Below are positions 11,060 to 22,640 of a stretch of DNA of 64,000 nucleotides, one piece after another. This DNA is from Numida meleagris. Lineage: Eukaryota > Chordata > Aves > Galliformes > Numididae. The stretch lies in the NCBI RefSeq assembly GCF_002078875.1, contig NC_034412.1, positions 29,457,129 to 29,521,128 on the forward strand, given 5' to 3'. Both the position numbers and the translations under genes were made by a program. Each line of letters begins with the position of its first letter. The first letter of the stretch is position 1. The notes under the pieces are model-generated. The model saw only the letters and a program-made list of their open reading frames with translations. It was not told the DNA's origin and searched no databases.

Positions 11060-14000
11060 GATGCCCTCCTCTGTGATGACGATGACAATGATGACAATGC
11101 CCTCCTCTGTGATGACGATGACAACGACGTGCTCCTCTGTAACGACAATGCTGATGACGCCCTCCTCTGTGACGACGATGAATGACGACACGCTCCTTTG
11201 TGACAACAATGATGACGACAGCGACGACTCGGTTCTCTGTGACTATGAAAATGACTTGTACCTCTGTGATGATTACAATGACGACGCGCTCCTCTGTGAC
11301 GACGACGACAACAACACGCTCCTCTGTGACGACGACGATGATGCACTCCTCTGTGACGATGATGACGATGGCAACTTGCTCCTCTGTGATGACGATGACG
11401 ACGACGCACTCCTCTGTGACAAAGACGAGGACGGCAACTTGCTCCTCTGTGACGACGATGACGATGACTCGCTCCTCTGTGACGACGACGACAATGACAA
11501 CAATGATGCGCTCCTCTGTGAGGACAACAACGATGCGCTCCTCTTTGACAACGACAACGACGACTCGCTCCTCTATGACAACAATGATGACGCGCTCCTT
11601 TGTGACGATGACAACGAATCGCACCTCTGCGACGACAACGACACCCTCCTCTGTGACGATGATGACGACAACGACGCGCTCCTCTGTGACAATGACGACG
11701 ACTACGCACTCCTCTGTGACGCCGATGACAACGATGACGCACTCCTCTGTGACGATTATGACGACAACGGCTCACTCCTCTGTGATGACGACGACAACTC
11801 ACTCCTCTGTGACAACAAAGTCAACGACGAATCACTCCTCTGTGATGACAACAACGGCGACGCCCTCCTCTGTGGTGATGACGATGACAATGACGCAGTC
11901 CTCTGTGATGACAACGACGATGGCGCCCTCTTCTGTGATGACGATGACGACGACAACAGTGATGACTCAGTCTTCTGTGACTATGATAATGACTCGTACC
12001 TCTGTGATGACTACAATGACGACGTGCTCCTCTGTGACGATGAAGACGACAACGACTTGCTCCTCTGTGACGTCGACAGCAATGACTCGGTCCTCTGTGA
12101 TGATGACAGTGACTCACTCCCCTGTGACGACAACGACGACGACTCACTCCTCTGTGACAAAGACAATGACAATGATGCACTCCCCTGTGACAACGACGAT
12201 GACGACGACTCACTCCTCTGTGACGATGACAACGATGACGCCCTCCTCTGTGATGACAATGACGACGATGCGCTCCTCTGTGACAACGACGACGCGCTCC
12301 TCTGTGACGAGAACGACGACGGCGACAACTCAGTCCTCTGTGAACATGAAAATGACTAGTGCCTCTGTGAAGACGACAACAATGACGCGTTCCTCTGTGA
12401 CGATGACAATGATACGCTCCCCTGTGACGACAGTGACAACAACACGCTCCTCTGTGTTGACAACAATGACTATGACGCGCTCATCTGTGACAACAACGAC
12501 AACGAATCGCTCCTCTGTGATGATGACGATGACGAATCTCTCCTCTGTGACGACGACAATGACGACTCACTCCTCGGAGACAGCAACGACGAAGACAACT
12601 CACTCCTCTGTGACAACAAATTCAACGATGACTCACTCCTCTGTGACGACGATGACGACGACGCGCTCCTCTCTGATGACGATGACGATGACGACGCGCT
12701 CCTCTCTGACGACGATGACAACGACGCCCTCCTCTGTGAGGACGTCAGTGACGATGCGCTCCTTTGAGATGATGATGACGACGCGCTCCTCTGTGATGAT
12801 GATGACAACAACATGCTCCTCTGTGGCAACGACGATGACGCACTCCTCTGTGACGATGACAACAATGGCAACAACTCGGTCCTCTGTGATGACGACGACA
12901 ACTTGCTCCTCTGTGATGACGAGGACGACGACTCGCTCCTCTGTGACAATGATGACGACTAGAACGCGCTCCTCTGTGATGACGACGTGCTCCTCTGTGA
13001 GGACAATGATGATGTGCTCCTCTTTGACAACAACGACAACGACTCGCTCCTCTGTGACAACAATGATGATGCGCTCCTTTGTGACGACAACGACAACACC
13101 CTCCTCTGTGATGATGATGACAATGACACGTGCTCCTTTGTGACAACAACGACAATGACACGCTTCTCTGTGATGACGATGACTATGACACGCTCCTCTG
13201 TGAAGACGACAACGACGAATCGCTCCTCTTTGACGACAACGATGACGACACGCTCCTCTGTTATGACGATGATGCGCTCCTCTCTGACAACGACGCGCTC
13301 CTCTCTGACAACGACGACGACGCGCTCCTCTGTGACAACGATGACGACGATGCCCTCCTCTGTGAGGACGTCAATGACAATGCGCTCCTTTGAGATGACG
13401 ATGGTGACGCACTCCTCTGTGACAACAACGACAACTCGCTCCTCTGTGACAATGATGACAATGACGACGCACTCCTCTGTGACGACGATGATGGCAAATC
13501 GCTCCTCTTTGACGACAAGTATGACGACACGCTCCTCTCTGATGACGATGACGACGTGCTCCTCTCTGACGACAATGACGACGATGCACTCCTCTATGAC
13601 AATGATGATGACGGCGCCCTCCTCTGTGAGGACATCAATGACGATGCGCTCCTTTGAGATGACGATGACAACGCACTCCTCTATGACAACGACAACTCAC
13701 TCCTCTGTGACAACGATAACGATGACAACACACTCCTCTGTGACGGTGACCTCCTCTGCGATGACGACGACGACGACAACTCACTCCTCTGTGACAACGA
13801 TAACGATGACAACACACTCCTCTGTGACGGTGACCTCCTCTGCGATGACGACGACGACGACAACTCACTCCTCTGTGACAACAAAGTCAACGATGACTCG
13901 CTCCTCTCTGACGATGACGACAATGACGACGCCCTCCTCTCTGATGACGATGACAACGACGTGCTCCTCTGTGATGATAATGATGACGACGATGCGCTCC

Positions 14001-17000
14001 TCTGTGACGACGATGACGATGACACGCTCCTTTGTGACGACGACGACAACACCACGCTCCTCTGTGACAACGATGATGACGGCGACGACTCAGTCCTCTG
14101 TGACTATGAAAATGACTCGTACCTCTGTGACGACGAGAATGACAACGCGCTCCTCTGTGACGACGATGACAACAACATGCTCCTCTGTGACAACGACGAT
14201 GACGCACTCCTCTGTGACGATGACAACGGCAACGACTCGGTCCTCTGTGATGACGACGACAACTTGCTCCTCTGTGACGACGACGACGACGACTCGCTCC
14301 TCTGTGACAACGATGATGACTAGAATGCGCTCCTCTGTGACGACGACAACGAATCGCTCCTCTTTGACGACAACGATGATGACACACTCCTCTGTGACAA
14401 CGACGATGACGACGACACACTCCTCTCTGACGACGATGACAACGATGCGCTCCTCTGTGACAACGACGAATATGATGCGCTCCTCTATGACAACAATGCC
14501 GACGATGCCCTCCTCTGTGAGGACGTCAATGACGATGCGCTCCTTTGAGATGACAGTGATGACGCGCTCCTCTGTGACAATGACGTCGATGACGACACAC
14601 TCCTCTGTGACGACGATGACAACGACAACTCACTCTTCTGTGACGATGACGATGACGACGACGCGCTCCTCTGTGACAACGATGACGACTAGAACGCACT
14701 CCTCTGTGATGACGACGACAACAATGATGCGCTCTTCTGTGAGGACGACGATGCGCTCCTCTTTGACAACGACGACGACGACTCACTACTCTGTGATGAT
14801 GATGACAATGACAACGCGCTCCTCTGTGACAGCAACGACAATGATGTGCTCCTCTGTGATGACGACAACGACTATGACGCGCTCGTCTGTGACGACAACG
14901 ACAACGGATCACTCCTCTTTGACGACAACAATGACGACACGGTCGTCTGTGATGACGACGACGACACACTCCTCTGTGACATCAGAGTCAACGACAACGC
15001 GCTCCTCTGTGACGATGACGATGAAAACGACATGCTCCTCTGTGACTACCACGATGACGGCGACTTGCTCCTCTGTGACGACAACGATGACGCTCTACTC
15101 TGTGACAACGATGATGACGACGACGCACTCCTCTGTGACAGCGACGACGATGGTGACACGCTCCATCGTCACAGAGGAGTGTGTCGTCGTTGTCGTCACA
15201 GAGGAGCGCGTCATCGTCACAGAAGAGTGCATCATTGTCATCACAGAGGAGTGTGTTGTTATCGTCGTCACAGCGGAACGCATAATCGTCGTAGTCATCA
15301 TCATCACAGAGGAGCATCTTCATTATCATCGTCGTCACTGTCACAGAGGAGTGAGTCGTAATTGTCGTCATCTTCACAGAGGAGCGAGTTGTTGTCATTG
15401 TCAAATAGGAGTGAGTCGTCATTGTTGTCGTTGTCACAGAGGGGCGAGTTGTCATTGTCACAGAGGACTGAGTCGTTGTCATCATCACAGAGGATCGCAT
15501 CATTGTCGTCGTCATCACAAAGGAGCAAGTCGTCGTCGTCGTCGTTGTCATCATCATCCATCGTCGTCACAGAGGAGTGAATCGTCGTTGACTTTGTTGT
15601 CAAAGAGGAGTGAGTTGCCGTCGTCGTTGTCGTCTCAGAGGAGTGAGTCGTCGTTGTCGTCGTTGTCACAGAGGAGCACGTCGTCATTGTCGTCATCGTC
15701 GTCATAGAGGAGCAAATCGTCATCGTCGTCGTCATCACAGAGGAGCGAGTTGTCGCCGTAGTCGTCGTCGTCACAGAGGAGCGTGTTGTCGTCGTCGTCA
15801 CAGAGGAGCGTGTTGTCGTTGTCTTCACAGAGGAGCGAATCGTCGTCATCATCGTTGTCACAGAGGAGCATGTCGTCGTCGTCATCGTCATCACAGAGGA
15901 GCGTGTCATGGTCGCAGTCGATGACGACAACTTGTTCCTCTGTGATGACGACAGCGACGACAACTCGCTCCTTTGTGACAACGACGACGCACTCCTCTGT
16001 GACGACGATGATGACACCGCTCCTCTGTGATGACGACGGCGACAACTCGCTCCTCTGTGACAACGATGATGACAATGGTGTGCTCCTCTGTTACAACAGT
16101 GATGACAACATGCTCCACTTTGACAACGGTGACGAAAACGTGCTCCTCTGTGACAACGATGATGACTTGCTCCTCTGTGATGAAGACGACGATGATGAAG
16201 ACTCGGTCCTCAGAGACAATGACGACGACAACGACGTGCTCCTCTGTGATGACAACGACAAGGAGCAAGTCATCATCGTCATCGTTGTAACTGAGGTGCA
16301 TGTCATCATCATCGTTGTCGTCACAGAGGAGCGCATTGTCGTCATCGTCACAGAGGAGTGTGTCATTTTCGTCACAGAGGAGTGCGTCATTGTCGTCACA
16401 GAGGAGCGCGTCATTGTCATCATCATTGTTGTCACAGAGGAGCGCGTAATCATCGTCATTGTCGTCATCACAGAGGAGCGAGTCGTCGTCATCATTGTCA
16501 TCGTCACAAAGGAGTGCATCGTCATTGTCGTCGTCGTCATCGTCATCGAGGACTACAACGACTCGTGCCTCTGTGACGACGACAACGACGACTCGCTCAT
16601 CCATGATGACTACAACGACTCGCTCCTTTGTGACGACGATGATGATGACAACGTGCTCCTTTGGGACGACACTGCGCTCCTCTGTGATGACGACAACAAC
16701 TCGCTCCTCTGTGACAGTGACGACGACAACGACGCACTCCTCTGTGACAACGATGATGACAACTCACTCCTCTGTGTTGACGACGATGACACGCTCCTCT
16801 GTGATGACGATGACGACGAGTCGCTCCTCTGTGACGACGATGATGACAACAAGTCGCTCCTCTGTGACGATGACGACAACGCGCTCCTCTGTGATGCTGA
16901 CAACAACGACTTGCTCCTGTGTGATTATGACAACGATGATGACTCACTCCTCTGTGACGATGATGACGACAACCATTACCCACTTCTCTGTGATGATGGT

Positions 17001-17690
17001 GACAATAACTCACTCCTCTGTGACAACGACGGCGACAATGACTCACTCCTCTGTGATGACGACGACGACAATGACGCGCTTCTCTGTTACAATGACAACA
17101 ACGACGCACTCCTCTATGACAACAATGACGAAAATTTGCTCCTTGGTGACGACGACAATGACGCACTCCTCTGTGACGAAAACGACGACAGCGACGACTC
17201 ACTCCTCTGTGATGTCAACGAGAACGACGACTCACTCCTCTGTGATGATGATGATGACTCGCTCCTCTGTGACGACGACGACGACAATGACGCGCTCCTA
17301 TGTGACGATGATGACAATGACACGCTCCTCTGTGACGATGACGTGCTCCTCTGTGACGATGACGACAACACCACGCTCCTCTGTGACAACGATGATGACA
17401 ACTCACTCCTCTGTGATGACGATGATGATGACTCACTCCTCTGTGATGATGATGACAATTCGCTCCTCTGTGACAACAATGATGATAGAGACTCGCTCCT
17501 CAGAGACGACGACGACGACGACAACGACGTGCTCCTCTGTGACGACAACGATGAGGAGCGAGTCATCGTCATCATCGTTGTAACTGAGATGCATGTCATC
17601 GTCGTCATCGTTGTCGTCACAGAGGAGCGCATCGTAGTCATTGTCACAGAGGAGTGTGTCGTCGTCATCACAGAGGAGCACGTCGGAGTG
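11060..17690. repeat. 6.6-kb CpG-rich minisatellite: (GAC)n-GCG-CTCCTCTGT units with orientation switches
   Basis: The array is made of units of about 18-40 bp, nearly always a multiple of three. Each has CTCCTCTGT followed by a run of GAC, GAT or AAC triplets and a GCG, GCA, GTG or TCG joint. Plus-strand orientation holds at about 11,060-15,163, 15,918-16,260 and 16,549-17,552. The complement (GTCGTCACAGAGGAGCG) holds at about 15,164-15,917, 16,261-16,548 and 17,553-17,690. Because units are triplet-phased, long frames run through it in several registers. One gives Leu-Leu-Cys-Asp-rich repeats (10,995-12,359, 454 codons), another gives Ser-Ser-Val-Thr repeats (11,182-13,143 and 12,987-15,707), and the minus strand is also open. 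I see no splice structure, domain or conserved start, so I do not call these genes. The left edge abuts CR1-like repeats, and the right edge runs into a second minisatellite. Confidence 0.93.
13691..13858. repeat. Perfect 84-bp tandem duplication inside the minisatellite
   Basis: GACAACTCACTCC recurs at 13,691, 13,775 and 13,859. The 84 bases between the first two starts appear identical to the 84 after the second. This is the freshest-looking duplication in an otherwise heavily mutated array. Confidence 0.88.
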
Positions 17691-17982
17691 TTGGAGTTTC
17701 CATTATTTCCTCTTCCTTCTTTCAGTTTGGGTTGGAGGTTCCCTTCTTTGCTCTTCTTCCTTGCAGTTAGAGGCTCCCTTTTTTTCTCTGCTTGCAGTTG
17801 GAGGTTCCCTTCTTTCTTGACATTCCCTTCTATCCTCTTCTTCCTTGCAGCTGCATGTTCCCTTTTTTCCCTTTATTTCTTGTAGTCAGATGTTCCTTTT
17901 TTTCCCCCTTCTTTCTTGCAGTTGGATGTTCCACTGTTTCCCCTTCTTTCTTACAGTTGGTGTTTCCTTTCTTTCTTGCATT
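17690..17982 (+). repeat. Pyrimidine-rich minisatellite, unit about 35 bp, about eight copies
   Basis: Units approximate TTGGATGTTCCCTTTTTT followed by a C/T-rich run and TTTCTTGCAG. Unit ends (CAG, CAG, CAG, CAG, TAG, CAG, CAG) fall every 31-53 bp, with two longer units. Each unit ends in a polypyrimidine tract plus YAG, the consensus of a vertebrate 3' splice site on the plus strand. The first unit joins the end of the GAC minisatellite directly. Confidence 0.85.
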
Positions 17983-18018
17983 TGTTTAGTTCCTAAACCT
18001 CTCCATATTCCGTGCCAC

Positions 18019-18669
18019 TCAGCATTCTCTGATTTTGGGGAAGGCTTCTTCCAGATAATATAAATGAGGAGGGATACATTCAGGGGAATTGATATTATGA
18101 CCATTAATTTGGCATTCCAAAGATGTGTAAGGAACTGAAGAGAACCTGGAAACCGGTCTCAACATCGTGTTGTTTGTAAAATCAGCTACTCCCTCTGGGA
18201 TGTAACTGTCAATATTCAAATCATACAACACTGTATATAGGTACCAAGCAGGTGTCTCCATCAGTGCCTTTAATTGGTTATATATGTATGCAACTCCAAA
18301 ACAGAAAATGATGAGCTTAATAAGAAACCAGTACATTCCAAAAAGCATAATGGCCTTTAATCCTTCATATAGCACTCCTAAAATAAAGAACAGATACATA
18401 GCTGGTGGTTGCTAAAAGGAAAAAAACTCAGTACAGTGTCCAGAGTCTGGCAGACCGCCTGGCCTATAATCTAATCTATGAAGGTCAAAGCTAGCTACAG
18501 CGCTCTGCAACTCCTTGACTTTAAGAAATCCTTTTTTTTTTTTTTCTGCTAGTGTTAAAAAGTTTGGATTTGGTTCAGAATGCCCACATTCTCCACCAAT
18601 AACTGTCACGGAGTTATCTCTAGATCTATCTGTGTCCATGACAGGGGGACAGCAGGCCCACTGGCCCAC
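18019..18669 (-). pseudogene. Unidentified coding-like remnant with one in-frame stop
   Basis: One minus-strand frame runs about 215 codons with a single stop (18,412-18,414). The part after the stop opens MYLFFILGVLYEGLK, contains about 40 hydrophobic residues interpretable as one or two membrane segments (roughly 18,280-18,399), and then a polar tail with several Cys. The part before the stop reads ...DNSVTVIGGECGHSEPN and then a K-rich stretch from a poly-T/A run. Composition is protein-like and unlike the surrounding repeats. I do not recognise the family. A retrocopy, a remnant of retroviral interior beside the adjoining LTR (18,698), or two exons with TTTTTTTCCTTTTAG as an acceptor are all possible. 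Confidence 0.35.
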
Positions 18670-18697
18670 TGGCCCAAAAGAAGGTGGGGGGAAGGGG

Positions 18698-19240
18698 TGT
18701 CAGCAATTCACAGGCCCATTCAGCCTGGTTCTGTGACTACTGGGGCAGGGGGTCCCATGGACCCACACTCCGGGAAAGGGGAAAGGGGAAAGGGAAAAGG
18801 GGGAAGGGTAGGGAGATGGGAGATGGGCCTAAAGAAAAAACAGTGGCAACGATCTGAGGAGGAATGTTAATTTACTAAATTTGGTATTGGAATGCAAGAC
18901 AACACAATATAATACAATATGATTGGAATTGAAGCTAATAAATCAAATTAAATGAGAGGGTGTCCGAAACCAAAGGCCTTATTCTAAAGCTGAAGGTGAA
19001 ACAGCTAGATGTTTTACTGCCAAGACGAACAGCAGAAAAAGAGAGTCTCGTGACTTGTGAGGAGTTTATCTTTCCCTATGAACACAAAGTCCTCTGGGAT
19101 ACGTAGTTCTTCTCTTCTGAGAACCAGGCACCCAGAAAGTCGGCAGTCCACGGAACTGGAGCATTAACTCTTGAACTCCCAGTGCTTTACATGATGTTAC
19201 AATGTGGAATACCGATAACAAAGATCATAAAACCATGACA
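18698..19240 (+). mobile_element. ERVL-like solo LTR, copy 3
   Basis: It begins TGTCAGCAATTCACAGG and ends ATAAAACCATGACA, colinear with copies 1 and 2 throughout. The flanking 5-mers AGGGG and CTAGG do not match, so the target duplication is lost, or the locus was rearranged after insertion. Confidence 0.85.
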
Positions 19241-22097
19241 CTAGGCTAGCATGTGATAATGATACAAAGGCTGTTGGATCTCTAATTCCTGTTGGATAGC
19301 ACGCTCCTATCATTTCTGCTTTTTTTTTTTTCCCCCACTGCACCATACTTCCTTCTTCTATGCTCAACAAATTAAAGATACTATAGAGCAGATTGACTGC
19401 AGCTGGCTACAGTTTGCCACAGGACGAATTCTAAGATGCTTGTTCAAAACAGTGTTATGATTTTACAATACTGACCGGCACACTTTCAGAATACAGAATC
19501 AATGTCTGTTTATGCTGCAGGCTTCCAAGGTAGTCATCTGGTATCATCAACATTTGCGTTACGCTGAAATCCTGTAGGTTTTGGCTGGTCATCGAGATGA
19601 GTTCGACTGAACTTCACTGACAGGTTAAAGCCTTTCATTTTGAATAATTGGGTTAGCTATCCAACTGTATGCTTTTTTTGTTTTTTTAAATAATACTTTT
19701 AATTCTGCAGAACAGCCTAGTATTTTGTGCTTAAAAAACGTTCTGGAAGTTTCCATCCAGTGTTATTTGGAGAGGGAAATGATGTAGAATAAATGAATTT
19801 AGAAAAAGGAATTTGCTGAAAGAAGGTACGCTTTGCACTGAGAGTATTTGAGGAGTGTTTGTTTTTATTTTTTTGTAGATTTTAGAAGCTTGCAGTATTA
19901 TTTGTTACCTATATGCTCAAAATATAGTAACCTTTGTGTAAAACAAATGATTATGTGTAGTAAATAAGGAACAGTAGTGCATATGTTCCATTTGTGCATA
20001 TTTCTGGGGTCAGTAGTGGTTTGCTGGATTTACAAGAACTTTCCTAGTGATATGGAAACAAGGACATCGTGTCTGGTTTCTTCGGCATACAAGAGTGCTC
20101 CGATCTTCCAAAAGAAATGGATCGCTCTGGATCTCTTCTTGCACCCATGGGACTAACACTTCTGCCTTTAAATGCTGCAACCCATGACCCTAGTTCTAGG
20201 GTCCCACTTTTTCTTTTGATAACTTTTTATTTCAGACACTTTTAGCTCTTCATCTCTCGTTTTTCAGTGGAGGGGTATTGCTGGTTGATTTGGTGTAATA
20301 CACAATCTCCTGCCCTTTGGGAAGTCACTAAATTCTTTGTTGTTGAAGCTTTTCTAAGAGATATTTCCAGGGTGCATTTTAAATCTACATTTGATTCTGC
20401 TAGCGGTCATTTCTGTGTGACAGTTTCATTTCCTTCACATGCTAATCTGCCAGATAACTTGGCATCTCTCGTTGCCCCCAAATTCACAGAATTCATTTGT
20501 TAGCTTTACGTTGCAACAAATGCAAAAATAGATTCACCTTAATGCCAACCCTTGCCATTACATTTCAGACTCAGTCCAACTGCTGAAGGTTTGGGGTCCT
20601 AGTGCTCTTTTATGAGGCCTATAATCTCTGGAAATAGTTATCATTTAGTGTTTCAGGAGCAATTTAGTTATACATTCTCAAATATTTAACATAATCATCT
20701 GCTTTTGTGCTCCGCGTGGTATGATTGGCAAAAAAACAATGCCTTCGTATCTTTGTGTGCAGTTTTCCAGAGTTTACACATTATTCTTCCTGTGCTACAT
20801 TGAAAACAACCTTCAGTAATTTCACAGCAGTCCTAAGAATAGCAGATTTATGTCTGCTCTTCTTCAGGCATCTTATTAAAACACTAATTACGATCGTCAT
20901 CAATAGACGTGGAAGTATTTTTTAAAGGAATCAAATACCAAAACTGGCCAGCCATTTCTTATTGGCCTATTTTCTGTTAATGTGTTATTATTATTATTAT
21001 AATCAGTATTAGTGAGAATGGACAATACTCTTATTTCAGGTTCCAACTCATTTGAAGGCGTAATATTTTTACAAAACAGAACTGCTTTAAATGAGCTCTG
21101 TGGATCAGATCCCTGGTTGTCACACATCACTGACTTTTTGCAAATTGAAATGTTCCAGCATAAAGGTGGTGTTTGGTGAAAAATGTGCTACATCTCAAGA
21201 GATCAGCCCCTCTGTTAGGTTGGATGGGAATGTGAGGTGTTTAAACTCTGTTTCAAAGAGCAGTTCCACAGACTATGTAAATGTTTAGTCTTTTCAAAGA
21301 CAGGAGATTAAGTCACAGGGGACTCAAATTCCCATTTCCATGCATTAAGCCTGTAGCTGACCTAGTTCAAAATTCAAACCTTTTCATCCCAAATGAACAT
21401 CCTGCTGAATATTCCAGTTTCATTATGGAATGCGAGGCAGAAGAATCATATTATAGATTTCTGTTTGGAACATAGGTTGGCTAAATGAGTAATCATAAAT
21501 TTTAGAGAAACTTGTCCTTCATTTCTCTCAGAACTCGACTACTGGGATCATCGCAAAACAGTGATAGAGAGGCAGTAAATACTGATAACTATTTAGCTTC
21601 TCATACTTGAGACATTTGGATGCTTTTTAGCAATGCAGATGCTGGAAGCAATTTCAAATTAGTATTTCTATAATGAAATGACTTTGTTTATTCCTCACCA
21701 ATTTTGTGCATGGTTCCAAAGAGAGTATAATTTAATGAGATGTCTGTAGAATTTTTGCTTTTACACACTAGTAAAATAACACTGACTGCATCTATTTCTG
21801 TTATTTTCATTCTACCTGACCTAGTGAGTATTTGGCATTGTTTTCACACCTTGTAGCTGTTTGCTTAGGATAGAGAAGTGTTTTGGACCTGTGGCATTTG
21901 AGAGGAAGGATTGAGGCACTTTGAAAAAGATCGTTTTGTCTTTACTAGTGACACGTCATTTTCTGTTGTCACTATGAGGTACTAATATTTCAGGTTTGGG
22001 GGATTGTAGGATTGTGTGCATGGGGCTTAATGCTGCTATTTGCTCCAGAGCTTATCTCCGCAAACTTGCAGTGCATGAAAGCATTTCTCACACCCGT
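19241..22097. other. Non-coding stretch between LTR copies 3 and 4
   Basis: Only short, unsupported frames (78 codons at 20,267-20,503; 66 at 20,725-20,925) and a small ATT microsatellite near 20,985. I looked for calx-beta or CSPG-repeat coding expected of FREM3 and could not see any. Confidence 0.5.
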
Positions 22098-22640
22098 TGC
22101 CAATGGTTTACGGGCCAGTTTGGCCTGGTTCCGTGACTAATGGGGCGGGGGAAGTCACAGACCCACGCCCCAGGAAAGGGGGAAGGGGGAAAAGGGAAAG
22201 GGTAGGAAGATGGGCCTAAAAACAAAACAGCGGCAACAATCTGAGGAGGAAAGTTGATTTACTAAATATATCAGAATGCAAGATAACCCAATATAATACA
22301 ATGCAATCGGAATTGAAGATAATAAATTCAAATAAAATGATTGAGTGTCTAAAACTGAAGGCCTTTAATGCTGAAGGCGAGATGGCACGCACACTGTAGA
22401 GACGAGCAGAAAGGGAAAAAGGGGATGTCTCATGATGTGCAAACAGTTTTGTCTTTCCCTCTTAATAGAAAACAGAAACACAAAGTCCTCTGGGGGATGT
22501 AGTTCTTATTCTCTTCTGAGAACCAGGTACTGGGAAATACTGACAATCCACAAAACTGGAACATTAGCTCTTCAACTCCCAGTGCACTACATGATGTTAT
22601 GATATGGAATACCAATAACAAAAATCATAAAACCATGACG
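22098..22640 (+). mobile_element. ERVL-like solo LTR, copy 4
   Basis: It begins TGCCAATGGTTTACGGGCC and ends ATAAAACCATGACG, both ends carrying point changes from the TGTCA/TGACA termini. Flanks CCCGT and AAAGA do not form a target duplication. The G-rich, AT-rich and CTCTGGGGGATGTAG blocks follow in the family order. Confidence 0.85.

Noticed and set aside
10995..15707. Very long open frames (454, 653 and 906 codons) across the minisatellite, encoding Leu-Leu-Cys-Asp or Ser-Thr repeats
   Set aside because: Units are multiples of three and lack stop triplets in several registers, so frames are open on both strands at once. The encoded repeat changes character when the register slips or the strand flips, and the D/N variation fits CpG decay. 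No start context, splice sites or non-repeat domain.
10936..17681. Minus-strand Ser-, His/Arg- and Val-rich frames across the same array
   Set aside because: Antisense reading of the same triplet repeat; same argument as above.
11060..17690. CRISPR-like or prokaryotic repeat array
   Set aside because: No constant repeat with unique spacers, and the context is plainly a vertebrate nuclear genome.
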